Shown piece after piece: positions 11,367-22,441 of a DNA stretch of 64,000 nucleotides. A program made the translations under genes and the position numbers. The stretch comes from Plicaturopsis crispa FD-325 SS-3. Lineage: Eukaryota; Basidiomycota; Agaricomycetes; Amylocorticiales; Amylocorticiaceae. Positions within the stretch are counted from its first letter, which is position 1, and each line of letters begins with the position of its first letter. A model generated the notes under the pieces. It saw only the letters and a list, made by a program, of their open reading frames with translations. It made no database searches and was not told the DNA's origin. The stretch lies in NCBI GenBank assembly GCA_000827205.1, contig KN832557.1, positions 256,493 to 320,492 on the forward strand, in the 5' to 3' direction.

Positions 11367-13784
11367 ATGTCTTCTCCCGCTGCCGTGCCCTCCCTTCCAG
11401 CACATGAAAGACCTGGAAAAGATGCCCTTAGCACGGATAGCAAGGGGTCTCTTTTTTCCGGGGATGTGGAGGCGCCAGGTCCGTTCGTCATAACCAAGGA
11501 GAGTGTCTTCGATAACCCGGTATTGGCGAAGTGAGTGGATGGTCCTGATTCCGTGACGGCATTTTCGTACTAACTCTAATGTCTATAGACATTTTACGCC
11601 GCCCGAAAACTACGAGGGTAAGCATCGGTTCGATCCGAATGCTACATGGACAGAAGAAGAGGAGAAAGCTCTCGTCCGCAAGATCGATCTACGCATTATG
11701 GTCTTCGCTTGCATATGTTTCTGCGCCTTGCAGCTTGACCGAGGCAATGTACGCAGGCGTTTCTTGACTGCACGGAAAAAAATCACTGATTCCCTCCTTT
11801 CTCCAGCTCGGCAACGCATTAACGGATAATTTTCTCAAGGATCTTCACATGAACACTAACGACTACAACACGGGCCAAACTGTATTTTGTACGTGAAAGC
11901 CTGCACACACTGCCAACGGCATCTGACACACTATATATGCAGTTGTTTCGTTCCTTTTCATGGAAATTCCCGCGCAACTCATCAGCAAGAAAATTGGCGC
12001 CGACCGGTGGATACCAATGCAAATGATTTTCTGGAGTCTCGTCGCTATTCTGCAATGCAAGCTCACGGGGCGTGCATCATTCCTCGCGACTCGGTGCCTG
12101 CTGGGACTTGCAGAGGGCGGGTTCATACCCGACATGGTCCTATACCTCTCATACTTCTACAAAGGTATGGTCGCGTATCCCCATCCGACGCCAGGAACTG
12201 ACACCTTTGTAATTCGTGTAGGTTCTGAGCTCCCTGTGCGGTTAGCGTATTTCTGGGCCTCAACGACATTTACTTCTGTCGTCGGCTCCTTGATGGCCGC
12301 TGGAATCCTAAAGCTCCGTGGTGTGCACGGTTGGGCAGGATGGCAGTCAGTTCTTTCAAAACACACTTCGTAGCATTCGTAGCTGACCACGGCTGTGATA
12401 CAGATACCTATTCGTCATCGAAGGCTCCATAACGCTTGCTGTCGGCCTTCTCGCATTCATCTATCTTCCGCCATCTCCGACACAGACCGCCAGCCGTTTC
12501 CGAGGAAAGGCAGGATGGTTCACTGAGCGCGAAGAAACAATTCTTGTCACCAGGATTCTTGTAAGTTACTCCGCTGGACATCTTCGTGCCGTTTGTTCAT
12601 AGGTTTAATCGTCTTCGTCTTCTTCCAGCGCGATGACCCAACAAAGAGTGACATGCACAATCGCCAACCCATTAGCTTGCAAGGTTTCTGGCGATCACTC
12701 ACTGATTGGGACCTGGTCCCTCTCTACCTCGTACGCAATATATTTACGCGCATCTTACGTGGCGCTGACAATATTGCTTTCTAGCTGGGTCTTGAGGCTT
12801 TCATTGCCGGTGCCACCGTCAGGGCTTACTGGACGCTGACGCTGAAGAGCTTGTATGTCTGCTGTGCAAGATTGACGAAGTTCCAATTCTGAACATGTTG
12901 ATGCACCCACAGGAAATTCAGCACCTTCAATTCTAACCTTCTTACTATCCCCACGAGCATCGTCAGCATGTTGGTGAGCATCGTTCACCTAGGCTACATT
13001 TGCATGTTGAACTGACGATATTGATTCCAGACTATGATCGCCCTCACTTATGTTAGCAAACGCACAAAAGAGCGGGCCATCACAGCATCGTATGCCATGT
13101 TCTCTCTCCCTCATTCAGCTCAGCGCTGACTTCTCGGCGACTAGAATCCACGCATGGTGGCAAATTCCGATATTCATCGCCCTGCTGCTCATACCGGACA
13201 GCACGCCCCGATGGTCCAAATACGCAGTTCTCGCGGTCCTTCTCGTTGACCCCGATGCGCAGCCACTCATTGTGGGATGGTGCAGTGTTGTGAGTAAACA
13301 TCTCGCACTCCATACCATAACGCTTGCTCAATAATGAACACGGCATCTAGAATAGCGGCAGTGTCCGGACCAGGTCCATTTCTGCCTCGATATACAACAT
13401 GATGTGCCAGTAAGCAACTTATGCCTGCAGGTTTCAACGTCAATCTAACTAGACGTTGGTTCGTTAGACTTGGCAGTCTGATTGCATCCAACATATACCG
13501 CGACGACGACAAGCCATACTATCATCGTGGCAACAAAGTCCTCCTCGCGCTCAGCATAGTGAACTTGTTCCTATTCGCGTTCGCCAAAGTCTGGTACATT
13601 AAGAGGAACGCTGCGAAAGCCAAGATCTGGAATGCTATGTCGCCAGAGGAGAAGGACACTTACTTGGCGACGACTACCGATGCGGGAAATAAAAGGTCAG
13701 TGTGTTGCTGCATCGTATGGCATTGCTTGGTGTCTTACCGCCTGTTTATTATCTGCCAGGTTAAACTTTGTGTTCGAGCACTAG
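11367..13784 (+). CDS. MFS transporter, Dal5/allantoate permease (anion:cation symporter) family
   Basis: Plasma-membrane symporter of the Dal5 family, whose members carry allantoate, nicotinate, biotin, pantothenate or, for yeast Soa1, sulfonates. The cytosolic N-terminus has the conserved EEEEKALVRKIDLRIM immediately before TM1. LDRGNLGNAL follows, then the loop region ISKKIGADRWIPMQM and the family signature RCLLGLAEGGFIPDMVLYLSYFY. LRGVHGWAGWQYLFVIEGS marks the end of the first six-helix bundle, and the second bundle includes TMIALTYVSKRTKERA. The C-terminus reads KIWNAMSPEEKDTYL and, after a final intron, LNFVFEH. Roughly 12 introns are present. Around 13100-13350 the exon boundaries are hard to place by eye. 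The substrate is inferred only from the divergent TauD-type neighbour. Confidence 0.87.
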
Positions 13785-14269
13785 GCCAGCTGCAGGGTAA
13801 CAGATAGAACTTTCGAAGGGCCCGGGCAAATGAAATTCTAGTCTCAGCGCTTGCGTTTCCGTGCCCCATGTATTTTATAGGTATCTTTGCATAGAGAAGA
13901 TAATCCTTTTTCGTCATTGGCCGCTTAGACTAGCCCCATGGTGCACTTTGCTATTATGAAGGCCCTGAAGGTGACGCAGTGACGCGTATCGGTACCGTTG
14001 AGACCAGAGAACCCAACACTTTCCCAACGCTCATTCAAAAAGTCGACGGACTGCTTTATCGTTCGGAGCTCACCAAGAACCTCCAGTCTGCGTCCTCTGC
14101 GTTCTGCGTTCACGAACCAATAAATACTTAGAACAAAGTTTGTATATGTATAGAATTCGTTAAAAAGAGCGCCCCATCCGCGTTAAAGCTTTTGTTCAAC
14201 ATATGATGTATATGCAAGTTCTCCCATGCCAGGTCAGACCGCGTAGCCACGACCATCATAATACGACGT
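13785..14269. other. Convergent intergenic region
   Basis: This holds the 3' ends of the transporter (+) and ERV29 (-). No coding sequence or repeat is evident. Confidence 0.5.
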
Positions 14270-15479
14270 CTAATACGTCTTCTTCTTCTCATCCACAGAC
14301 AGACCACCTGGGAAGACAGCGATAAGCATGAGAAGACGATACAACAGGCACAAAGAGAAGGGAGCGTACCGGGGCCCATGTTGACGAGCAGAATGAGTCC
14401 GCCGACGATCGAGAGCGTTTGGAAGAAGTCGTATCTGTGAAAGAGTAAGCCCTGTATTCGAAAGAGTTTGTAGCATTGTAGCGCACTTGAGGAAGTCCCG
14501 TTGCGGGTGTGCGGAGTGGACGCTCCACCAATTGTTAGCAAATACGTTGAAAATGCTGAGGACGAGGACCAAGAAAGCAGCGCTCCATTTAGCCTTGAAC
14601 CCTACGGCAACCATGCCGCATGCGCCCAGACCGAAGATGGAGACGAACACGCGAGAGATCGACCATTCTCCTTGGATGATGAACCCAAGGAAGAGGAAGA
14701 TGAGCAACACACGGCCCGCCAACAAGAAGCTGTACAGTAGTCAGAATCAAATTGAGATGCACGCCTGACGAACTTACTATTTCCTGCGGTCTGTCTCGCT
14801 GATGGACGGAAGTCCCGCGAACGGCTTCTTCCTGTTGACCATGGAGTCACTGAAAACCATGAAGAGACCACCGATGACACTGAGGTTGCGGAGGAAGAAG
14901 TTCATGTCGAAGATAAGCCCATAACCGAAGCCTTGGATAATGACGACACCGAGGAGACCGCCAACGGCCTGCTCAGTGTAACGCTTCGTGACGATTGCCC
15001 CCGACGCGCCGAGCATCGTCTGTCATACGGTGAGCAGCAGAACCAGATTTTGGGTCTCGAAATAAGCTCACAATAACATTAATCAAGAGAAAAATGTGCG
15101 AAATCCCCCAGGGAAAGTGCCTATGCCTGTGTTAAGGAATGTGATCAATGCTTGCACTTGTGGGTACACGAAAACGTAGCACCGACCTCTGCAAATACCA
15201 GATTTGATCGCCCCACTGTGTCAGAATCCTCAGCGCATCCTCCAGGAATGTGACGACGATCAGGAAACGGCCAATCGCGGGCAGGTGTGGCTTGAGGGGT
15301 TGCGAGTATATCTCGACGTAGTCCTCCACCTGCTTGCTGAAAGCCCGTAACTTTTCGAGCGGATCGTCGGGGTTCGCGGCGCGGTAGCCTGTAGACGAGG
15401 GCCGCGAGTTGGACAGGCCGTGAGGATCTGAATTGTAGCTCGCCGACGACGGGCGGGCGATGTTTATGCGGGAGGACAT
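14270..15479 (-). CDS. ERV29: ER cargo receptor of the SURF4/Erv29 family
   Basis: Multi-pass receptor that loads soluble secretory cargo into COPII vesicles and cycles between ER and Golgi. The N-terminus is Ser-rich (MSSRINIARPSSAS). LRAFSKQVEDYVE, LPAIGRFLIVVTFLEDALRI and WGDQIWYLQR follow, all typical of the family start. The middle and end show NFFLRNLSVIGGL, KYFLLAGRVLLIFLFLGF and YDFFQTLSIVGGLILLVNMGPG. The last residues are EKKKTY, which places lysines at -3 and -4 and gives a classic KKXX COPI retrieval signal at the stop (14270). The hydrophobic segments are spread over about six short exons. Identification is firm. Confidence 0.93.
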
Positions 15480-16861
15480 GGCGGTCGACGGTAAGAATGG
15501 GCGTGATGTTCGTGCGGGCGAACGACGTGGCGGTATATGAGGCGTGGGAAATTAAATATCAATGCATCTTCGAGTGTTTTGATGTCGAGGCTCTGCTTGC
15601 ACCGCCATCGGTCTACCAAGTCAAACATTTCACTGAATACCCTTCAAGCTAGCCAGTGCGATGGACTTTATCCTACGGCGTTCTAGGAAATTCGACGGTT
15701 TCGTTATGCTCAGGGAACAACAGGGAAGAGCTGGTCCATGAACGAAGTGTGCGGCACGGTGCGGTCTTTGTGACTAGGTGATCACTCGTGGTTACACCTT
15801 TCGGAGGACAAGCGGTACCTGTACGCAACGGGCTGGACGGATCCACCGTCGCTTGCTGCGTATCGCATGGTCCCCACTGGCAAGGAAAGGCCATTTCCAG
15901 TGCCTGAACTCATCAACACGGCGTCGCCTCGATTTTTGTCCGGGTATGCGAATGAAATTGCATTGTTCAGTGCGAGTGGGCCGCAGGTGGACATCTTCAG
16001 CCTCGATACTACATCCGGTGGGTTCAGCGGCGGGCGAGCTTTGCAGAGCGTCAGCCTGGTCGACGGAGAGTCCGATGGAAAGCAGACCGAAGGCGAGATG
16101 GATTTTGGCGGACTACGACACGGTGGACATGTAGGCCGCGGTAAGCCTTCAACGATACCGCTATTGACACGTAGTGTTGCAGAGTGCGGACTTGTCTCCG
16201 GACGGCTCGAAACTCTACGTTGCCGATATGTGAGTGTTCATAACCACTGGATGTGATCTCGCTGAGCGACCTCCAGTGGACGGAACTGCATATGGATGTA
16301 TAATGTCTCATCATCCCAGACCCTCTCGCTGGCATTAAAAACGGCTGCAACCAGGGAAAACGACGGGCCACGGCATGCGTGGCCACATCCAAATGGGAGA
16401 ATTGTCTATGTTGTGCAAGAACATTCATCGGTGTGAACGGTTGGTTTTGTCACGGTATGCGCAGCAGCTGACCAGAATAGATGGTCGATGTGTTTGAGCT
16501 CGTAGGCGAGAAACTCGAATGGCGGCAAGGAGCAAGTATCATCCCTTCCGACACAACTTGCGGTGATTTCTGGGCAGATGGTGAGTTTTCTCGGTATCCA
16601 TCAAATGTGCCAGCCCGTAACGTTGCCCCAGAGGTGCGCACATCCTCATCGGCGAAGACACTGTTTGGTTCGACACGCGGACTCACGCCATCGACGCGCG
16701 GTTTTGTCGTCGCGTTCGCGTTGCTACCCTCCGGGCTCCTTGCATCCACAACACCTTCACATAGATTCGAAACACGTACCTCGGGTGGTTGGGCAAATGC
16801 GATCGCGCCATGTCCGTACGAAGGACCGAACGGCCAGGTTTGGTTGACGCTGACAGATAGC

Positions 16862-17120
16862 NNNNNNNNNNNNNNNNNNNNNNNNNNNNNNNNNNNNNNN
16901 NNNNNNNNNNNNNNNNNNNNNNNNNNNNNNNNNNNNNNNNNNNNNNNNNNNNNNNNNNNNNNNNNNNNNNNNNNNNNNNNNNNNNNNNNNNNNNNNNNNN
17001 NNNNNNNNNNNNNNNNNNNNNNNNNNNNNNNNNNNNNNNNNNNNNNNNNNNNNNNNNNNNNNNNNNNNNNNNNNNNNNNNNNNNNNNNNNNNNNNNNNNN
17101 NNNNNNNNNNNNNNNNNNNN
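16862..17120. other. Assembly gap (259 N)
   Basis: A run of undetermined bases. The 484 bases before it (16378-16861) are repeated exactly after it (17121-17604). The gap therefore most likely joins two overlapping contig ends, and the true sequence probably contains this segment once. Confidence 0.95.
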
Positions 17121-17604
17121 CGTGGCCACATCCAAATGGGAGAATTGTCTATGTTGTGCAAGAACATTCATCGGTGTGAACGGTTGGTTTTGTCACGGTA
17201 TGCGCAGCAGCTGACCAGAATAGATGGTCGATGTGTTTGAGCTCGTAGGCGAGAAACTCGAATGGCGGCAAGGAGCAAGTATCATCCCTTCCGACACAAC
17301 TTGCGGTGATTTCTGGGCAGATGGTGAGTTTTCTCGGTATCCATCAAATGTGCCAGCCCGTAACGTTGCCCCAGAGGTGCGCACATCCTCATCGGCGAAG
17401 ACACTGTTTGGTTCGACACGCGGACTCACGCCATCGACGCGCGGTTTTGTCGTCGCGTTCGCGTTGCTACCCTCCGGGCTCCTTGCATCCACAACACCTT
17501 CACATAGATTCGAAACACGTACCTCGGGTGGTTGGGCAAATGCGATCGCGCCATGTCCGTACGAAGGACCGAACGGCCAGGTTTGGTTGACGCTGACAGA
17601 TAGC
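17121..17604. repeat. Identical duplicate of 16378-16861 across the gap
   Basis: Offset of 743 bases with no mismatch that I can see, including intron sequence. The inverted homologue at 38.1-38.7 kb has this segment once. It is best read as a scaffolding artefact rather than a biological tandem duplication. Confidence 0.85.
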
Positions 17605-17706
17605 GAGATCGGTTTCGTGCAGTTGTTACAGTGGACGGAAAATCATGGCTTCAATGTCGTTGACGAGGTCGTGCTAGGCGACGATATTGGCGCCAGTGTC
17701 GCGGTT

Positions 17707-18161
17707 TCACCTGTGACTCCCACATCTTCCAGTACTCAGATTTATCTCACTCAACTGCCCACCGATTTGTTGGTTTCCAGACTCTTGTACGGTAGGGACC
17801 CAGCCGTTCAAAAGTTGGCTCACAACAATTTGACAAATCAGGTGAATTCCAGGATTTTTCGGAATAGCAGTGTACGATCTCCTCATGCTTGTCCACACAA
17901 CACAGACCCAGTTGACCACCTGCCGTCAACGACTCGCGTTAGAAAAACATGTTGAGCGCCGTCTACGTAGTGCAGCGGCATGACAGCCAGAGCCTAGAGC
18001 ACTCCGGATCGTGGCATGCCAGGCTATCCAGAACCTGCTCTATACAAAGTCCTGGAACCTGTGACGCTATCTGGTCGTCTGACTTGGGAAAGTGGACAGT
18101 TCTCAAAAACCCATCTCACTGAACTTCCCATCTCCGGATCCTTCGTCTTTGCGTCCACACA
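17707..18161. other. Spacer between the cyclase fragment and the dehydrogenase copy
   Basis: The first part, to about 17930, has no counterpart in the other arm at the matching position. The second part, from about 17930, matches the reverse complement of sequence upstream of the dehydrogenase at about 37498-37735 and should be its 5' region. Confidence 0.6.
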
Positions 18162-19537
18162 ATGGGGGGCTTTTTGCAAAGTCCTTCAACCCTGACACTG
18201 ATCTACCCATCTTGGATGGCAAGGTCATACTTGTAACCGGTGAGAAGTGAGTTATTCTCTAGTTCCTATGTCGTTTGTGAAGTGAACGTCTCGGCAAGTG
18301 CTGGCATAGGATACGCGACAGTTAAGCATCTTGTGCGGCGCGGCGCTAAGGTGTATCTGGGAGCACGTAGCGAGTCAAAGGCAACAGGTGCCATCGCAAG
18401 TCTTGAGGCGGAAGGCTTAGGCGACGCCGGTGGTCGAGTCCTATGGGCGCGGGTCGATCTAGGTGATCCGAGAGAAGCGAAGAAATGTGCTGAGGAATTT
18501 CTGGGCAGGGAACAGAAATTGGATGTTCTTAGTGAGCCCATCCCCACTCATTTGCGCATGGACTTGCCCAACGATCTGGACTGACACGCGTGGAACATAG
18601 TTAACAACGCAGCAATGTGAGGCCAACACAGCGTGATTTTGACTTGGAAACTCAGGCTGAATCTGATGCTACCAGGGGCGCTTTGACCAGGGAACCTTTC
18701 AAAAAGACAGCCGACGGTAAGCAGTGTTACCACAGCAAGAGTATAGGTCTGATATACCGCAGGTATATCGGAAATAATGGTCACCAAGTACGCACTCTTT
18801 TCAAAGCGAGCGTTACGGTGGCATCTTCATTCAATAGCCATGTCACTCTAGCCATTTCAGCCCATTTGTGTTTACGCAGACATTGCTCCCGCTACTCAAG
18901 CGTACAGCAGAGATTCCGGGTGCAGATGTCCGGATTGTCAACGTAGGTCCATTCGTTCCACACAGCATCTCCTACTTAGCTTAAACTTGTTTTCCCGGAC
19001 TTTCAGCTTGCATCGCGCGCCTCCAATGTCGTATCGAAGACCGTGCGTTTCAGGACGGTAGAGGACTACAATCTATCCTATGAGGACTCTTGGTTCTGGC
19101 CGGAGTTCCGACGTTACGGTAAGCATCCACCTTGTCCGTCCCAAACCAAACCTAGCACTGAGAAAGAGTTAGCGTTCGCTAAATTCTGCAATATTCTCTG
19201 GACCCGAGCGCTTCAAGCCCACCTCGAAGGCACCTCGATCATCGCCATCGCCGTCCACCCCGGCGGCGTCAACACATTTGCGCACCGCCTTCCCTTTCTG
19301 CGATTCTTCAAGGCTGTACTCCCGTATCTTGGTCTGGTGTCTCCTGACGAGGGCGCGTACACGTCTGTTATCGCTGCGGCGTCCCCAGATGTGCGCGCGC
19401 AGCCTGACGTGTACAAGGGCGCGTTCTTGATGCCTATTGGTAGAGTAAACGCCCCGCCAGTTGCCGCACGGAGCGACGTTTTAGCGGCTGAGCTCTGGAC
19501 GAGCACTGAATCGGTTTTGAAGGACATTGGCCTGTAG
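18162..19537 (+). pseudogene. Short-chain dehydrogenase copy A, frameshifted in exon 1
   Basis: Duplicate of the intact gene at 36132-37497. It retains the Rossmann motif (SAGIGYATVKHLVRRGAKVY after the first intron), the NNAA motif formed by splicing near 18600, and the active-site Tyr-x-x-x-Lys created across the last intron (YAFAK). However, the T run after the start codon has five bases here and six in copy B. The ATG at 18162 therefore runs out of frame before reaching the GKVILVTG block. Apart from this homopolymer difference, exon borders and frames are preserved. It is either a young pseudogene or a functional gene with a sequencing error in the run. Confidence 0.65.
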
Positions 19538-19975
19538 AGCACTCATTACCGTCGGTCTCGTCTGCCTTGATCTCACTGTGTCTAAAACTTGTGCATGCAT
19601 ACTCGGCGCCTTCAAGTTCGCGTGTTTCACAAGTGTCGGCTGGATCATGCTCACATCCTCGTCATTCCTCGTGTACGTGTCATCTTGACATCTAGCCTCT
19701 CTCTAACTACAGTGCAGGACCGGGCTGTCTTCGCCTCTTACACAGTCTAAGATTCTTCCTGCGGATCTTGGCAATTGAATTCCTGTTGCCTATGGACTCA
19801 TTCTGTGGCTGTCGCGACTTGGCCGCGACGATCTATATGACTTCAATGGCTTTGTATTAAAGCTTGGGTGCGTGATTCCGCGGGGACAACGATGGGCTTA
19901 CTACGTGCTTGTTCTTCATCGAGTCGAAGACACCGACTACCTACCTACGACAATTAAGCGGTGTATCATCATGTA
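19538..19975. other. Convergent intergenic region
   Basis: Lies just outside the left duplication arm and holds the 3' ends of two convergent genes. Nothing else is recognisable. Confidence 0.5.
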
Positions 19976-21531
19976 CTAAGTCAATTCCTTCCCCTTCCCT
20001 TTACCAACATGTCCCGCCGCGTTCCGCTTTCCCGCCTTAACCCTCCATCGAGGGTCGAGTTTGTCCTTCATATCATCCCCTGCTTTCCATAGAGCGAACG
20101 CCATCAGCAACCGAATCCCGGGCTTTTTAGAGCCGTCCAAGAAAATCCAGTGTATTTCCAGGTCGCTGGTGTTTTCCGGTAGTAGACTGAGGAAAATGCT
20201 GCTTGCACCGTCCGAGAGTGTGATAAAGTCGGTGCCATAGTGGTCGGCATAGCGGAGAGCTTGCATCAAGATATATTGCATGCCTGCGGTACGTCCTCGG
20301 AATTGGTCCTTCTGAAATGGCTGCTTGCTCTTTATCACTTCAAAAAACAGCTCCAGGTCGACGTGACCAAGCATCTATGGTGCAACGAAGCCGTGAGAAC
20401 GTGCCAACGGCTGGTAGGTTGGCCATCTCACCTTAATCTCTACTGGGAGTAGAGCCTTAAGTGCATGCCAATCAGCCTCTTCGTCGATTTCCCAGATCTG
20501 TCCTCGGCTCAAGTAGCAGTTGCCACCATGATTTATTGATTCTGCCTTCTCCTGTACCTTAGCCTGAAGCCTAGTATGCCCGGGTGATGGTATGAAGCCA
20601 GAGTTGTTGAGTACGAATATCTTGTCAACCCTGACACCCGGCATGTTAGTAGATCCCTCACTGTCAGACTCTTCGTCACTGTCAGACTCTGAGTCGTCAC
20701 TATCTGATTCTGGTTCCGCTGGCGGTTCGAAAGATTGTGAGAAAACCACTTCCTTTCAATGATTTCGACAGTACTTACACTGTTTAGTGGACTGCCCAGC
20801 CTTTGCTTCATATGTGGGAAAAAACAAAATTCAGTTTTTCATCCAAAATCTCGAAAGAAACATCTTACGTCCTGCTATAATGGTACCAGCTAAACGAGAT
20901 AAAACAATCAGTATCACAATCATTAATAACACCCATACAAAGTCTGGTTACTCACAGCGCTGTCTCTGCTTGGTAGCGTTTTCGGGGTCTGCGTTGGCCA
21001 CGGGCGGTCTCGGCTTCATGTAGGACTCGCATCTGAGTTCAAGGGACCACCGGAGTGATCTGGTCTGCGGGTTTATGTTCGGAGAGGGAATCCAGCCTTC
21101 CCTTTCAGCGATTTGCCACATGGGATTCAGCAAATCAGAGTTAATGGCATCGCTAATGGTGCATCGGTTCAGATTCAGTGGCGACAGTACTAATTAGTTG
21201 GTAATACACACCTGGCATCAGCCTCATTTTGCGGACGAGCAAATGGTATGGGCTGTGATCGTGGAAATGCCTGAGATTGGGTTCCCCGGTTTTCGCTAGG
21301 TGGAACCCAGTCAATCTTGGCATCGTGCATGGCGACTACGAAGGACTGCCATTTGGGAGTCCGTTCGTAATCCCACTGCTTGTGGTGAAACCTGAAACCT
21401 AGCAAATTATCACCAGCCCATTTGACTGTGGTACCGTCCCGCTTTTGGAGTGTAGCTGCCGATTTCTCACCGATCTGGGAGAATGCCTGAGGAAGGTTAG
21501 CCTCGTGAGTGAAATAGTCGTACAAATCCAT
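19976..21531 (-). CDS. Acidic orphan protein with a possible PD-(D/E)XK-like C-terminal domain
   Basis: I do not recognise this gene. A six-exon model from 21531 stays open: MDLYDYFTHEANLPQ, then NPMWQIAEREGWIPSPNI, two short exons, a Ser/Asp/Glu run (EPESDSDDSESDSDEESDSE), then RVDKIFVLNN, LLPVEIK and a final exon ending GKGKGKELT. In the C-terminal part the order Asp (RVDKI), Glu-x-Lys (VEIK) and Gln-containing helix (GMQYILMQALRYADHYGT) resembles the core of PD-(D/E)XK nuclease-like domains found in many mushroom orphan proteins. That is a weak structural guess, not homology I can prove. The lysine-rich tail and acidic run suggest a nuclear protein. Confidence 0.5.
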
Positions 21532-22441
21532 GGTAAAAGATGGTGAGTGGTTTCACACAGTCAGAAGGCCCACCTTTATATCTTTTCGGAGAGTAGTATG
21601 GATGACTGCCTCAAGAAGCTAAGAACATAAGAACAACAGAGGCGGATGCATGCCTCAAGAAGCTAAGAACAACAGAGGCGGAGTAGCAGGCTCACACCAG
21701 AAGAAGGACAACGCCCGCAAGCGATAGATACAATGGAAACAGCACTCGCCGTTACGCCGTCACGTTTCTGGACTTCCTGCAGGAAGTCAGTACACTGAAT
21801 GATATGATGAATGCGGCGTCTCCGGCGCCACGACATAAGAGATGCCGCGTTCGTGCACGCGCGCGACAACAACTATATTACTTGTCCTCTATTGTCCTAT
21901 GCATGTTGCCCTGCTCCCTCTTGTTCTTATCAATAAATTATTTGTACAAGAAAACAAACAACAAGTTACACGATGGGTACATGTCGTAGTCGGCAACGAC
22001 ACGTTATCCGAACTGCGGTCCGTGTCGTGCTGTCGAGCAACCGGGGGCAAAGTCAGGTCCTGTTGTAGTTACGGCGTCATCAGGACTGAAGTACTGAAGC
22101 AAGTTGAAGCCAAGTCGCCATTGTTGTTATTGAGGGTTCGGAGTGCTGCCGGCGACAACAAAAATGAGATTCAAAATTGAATTCAAACAGCGTGCCACGA
22201 TTGAACTTACCTTCTATTTAAGGGCACCTATTACCTATTGTTCTACTTGCCTGTCTTGTACTTAACGATCTCCCACTCCATTTGTTGGCAACTACCACAG
22301 TGTCTACACCAAAGATTTGCTCCAGTATGTAAGTACTCGAGAATCTCTCTGCACGCCTGCCAAATAGCTCACGACCCGACTCATCGACTAAGTTCACTAC
22401 AGCGCTGATAGCGATACTATCGATCCTACACGCCTCGATTC
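21532..22441. other. Intergenic region with a short direct repeat
   Basis: About 0.9 kb without a supported gene. It separates two divergent starts and so holds both promoters. It includes an imperfect direct repeat near 21609-21680 and an AT-rich block near 21930-21970. Confidence 0.5.
21610..21682. repeat. Imperfect tandem duplication of about 35-45 bp
   Basis: The unit GCCTCAAGAAGCTAAGAACA followed by ACAGAGGCGGA occurs twice in a row. The first unit carries an extra short insertion of TAAGAACA-like sequence. It lies in the 5' flank of the acidic orphan gene. Confidence 0.75.

Larger units (their letters stand above)
15774..17706 (+). pseudogene. Truncated carboxymuconate cyclase copy
   Basis: Second copy of the cyclase half of the gene at 38127-40499. 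It begins abruptly at the codons for HSWLHLS, so the alpha/beta hydrolase domain, the start codon and the first strand of the propeller are missing. The remaining exons keep the same intron positions (for example the short exon SPDGSKLYVAD near 16195-16225) and the reading frame is largely open. One 6-base in-frame deletion lies near 15946. The end diverges after GASVAV, so the original last three residues and stop are lost. The assembly gap and duplicated flanks lie inside it. Without a start or promoter it is most likely a dead fragment created by the duplication. Confidence 0.75.
15774..19537 (+). repeat. Left arm of a large inverted duplication
   Basis: This stretch matches the reverse complement of 36132-39327, including introns and spacer sequence. 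By eye the identity is about 95% in the last dehydrogenase exon and higher in the cyclase. The left end starts in the second exon of the cyclase-hydrolase gene; the right end falls at the dehydrogenase stop codon. The arm is enlarged by the gap artefact at 16378-17604 and by a non-homologous piece at about 17707-17930. Confidence 0.85.

Noticed and set aside
16481-17179. Open frame running through the N gap as one protein
   Set aside because: The frame is open only because N codons are not stops; the flanks are duplicate copies, so the protein is artificial.
16378-17604. True tandem exon duplication of the cyclase
   Set aside because: The copies are identical even in introns and are separated by an assembly gap, whereas the homologous arm has one copy.
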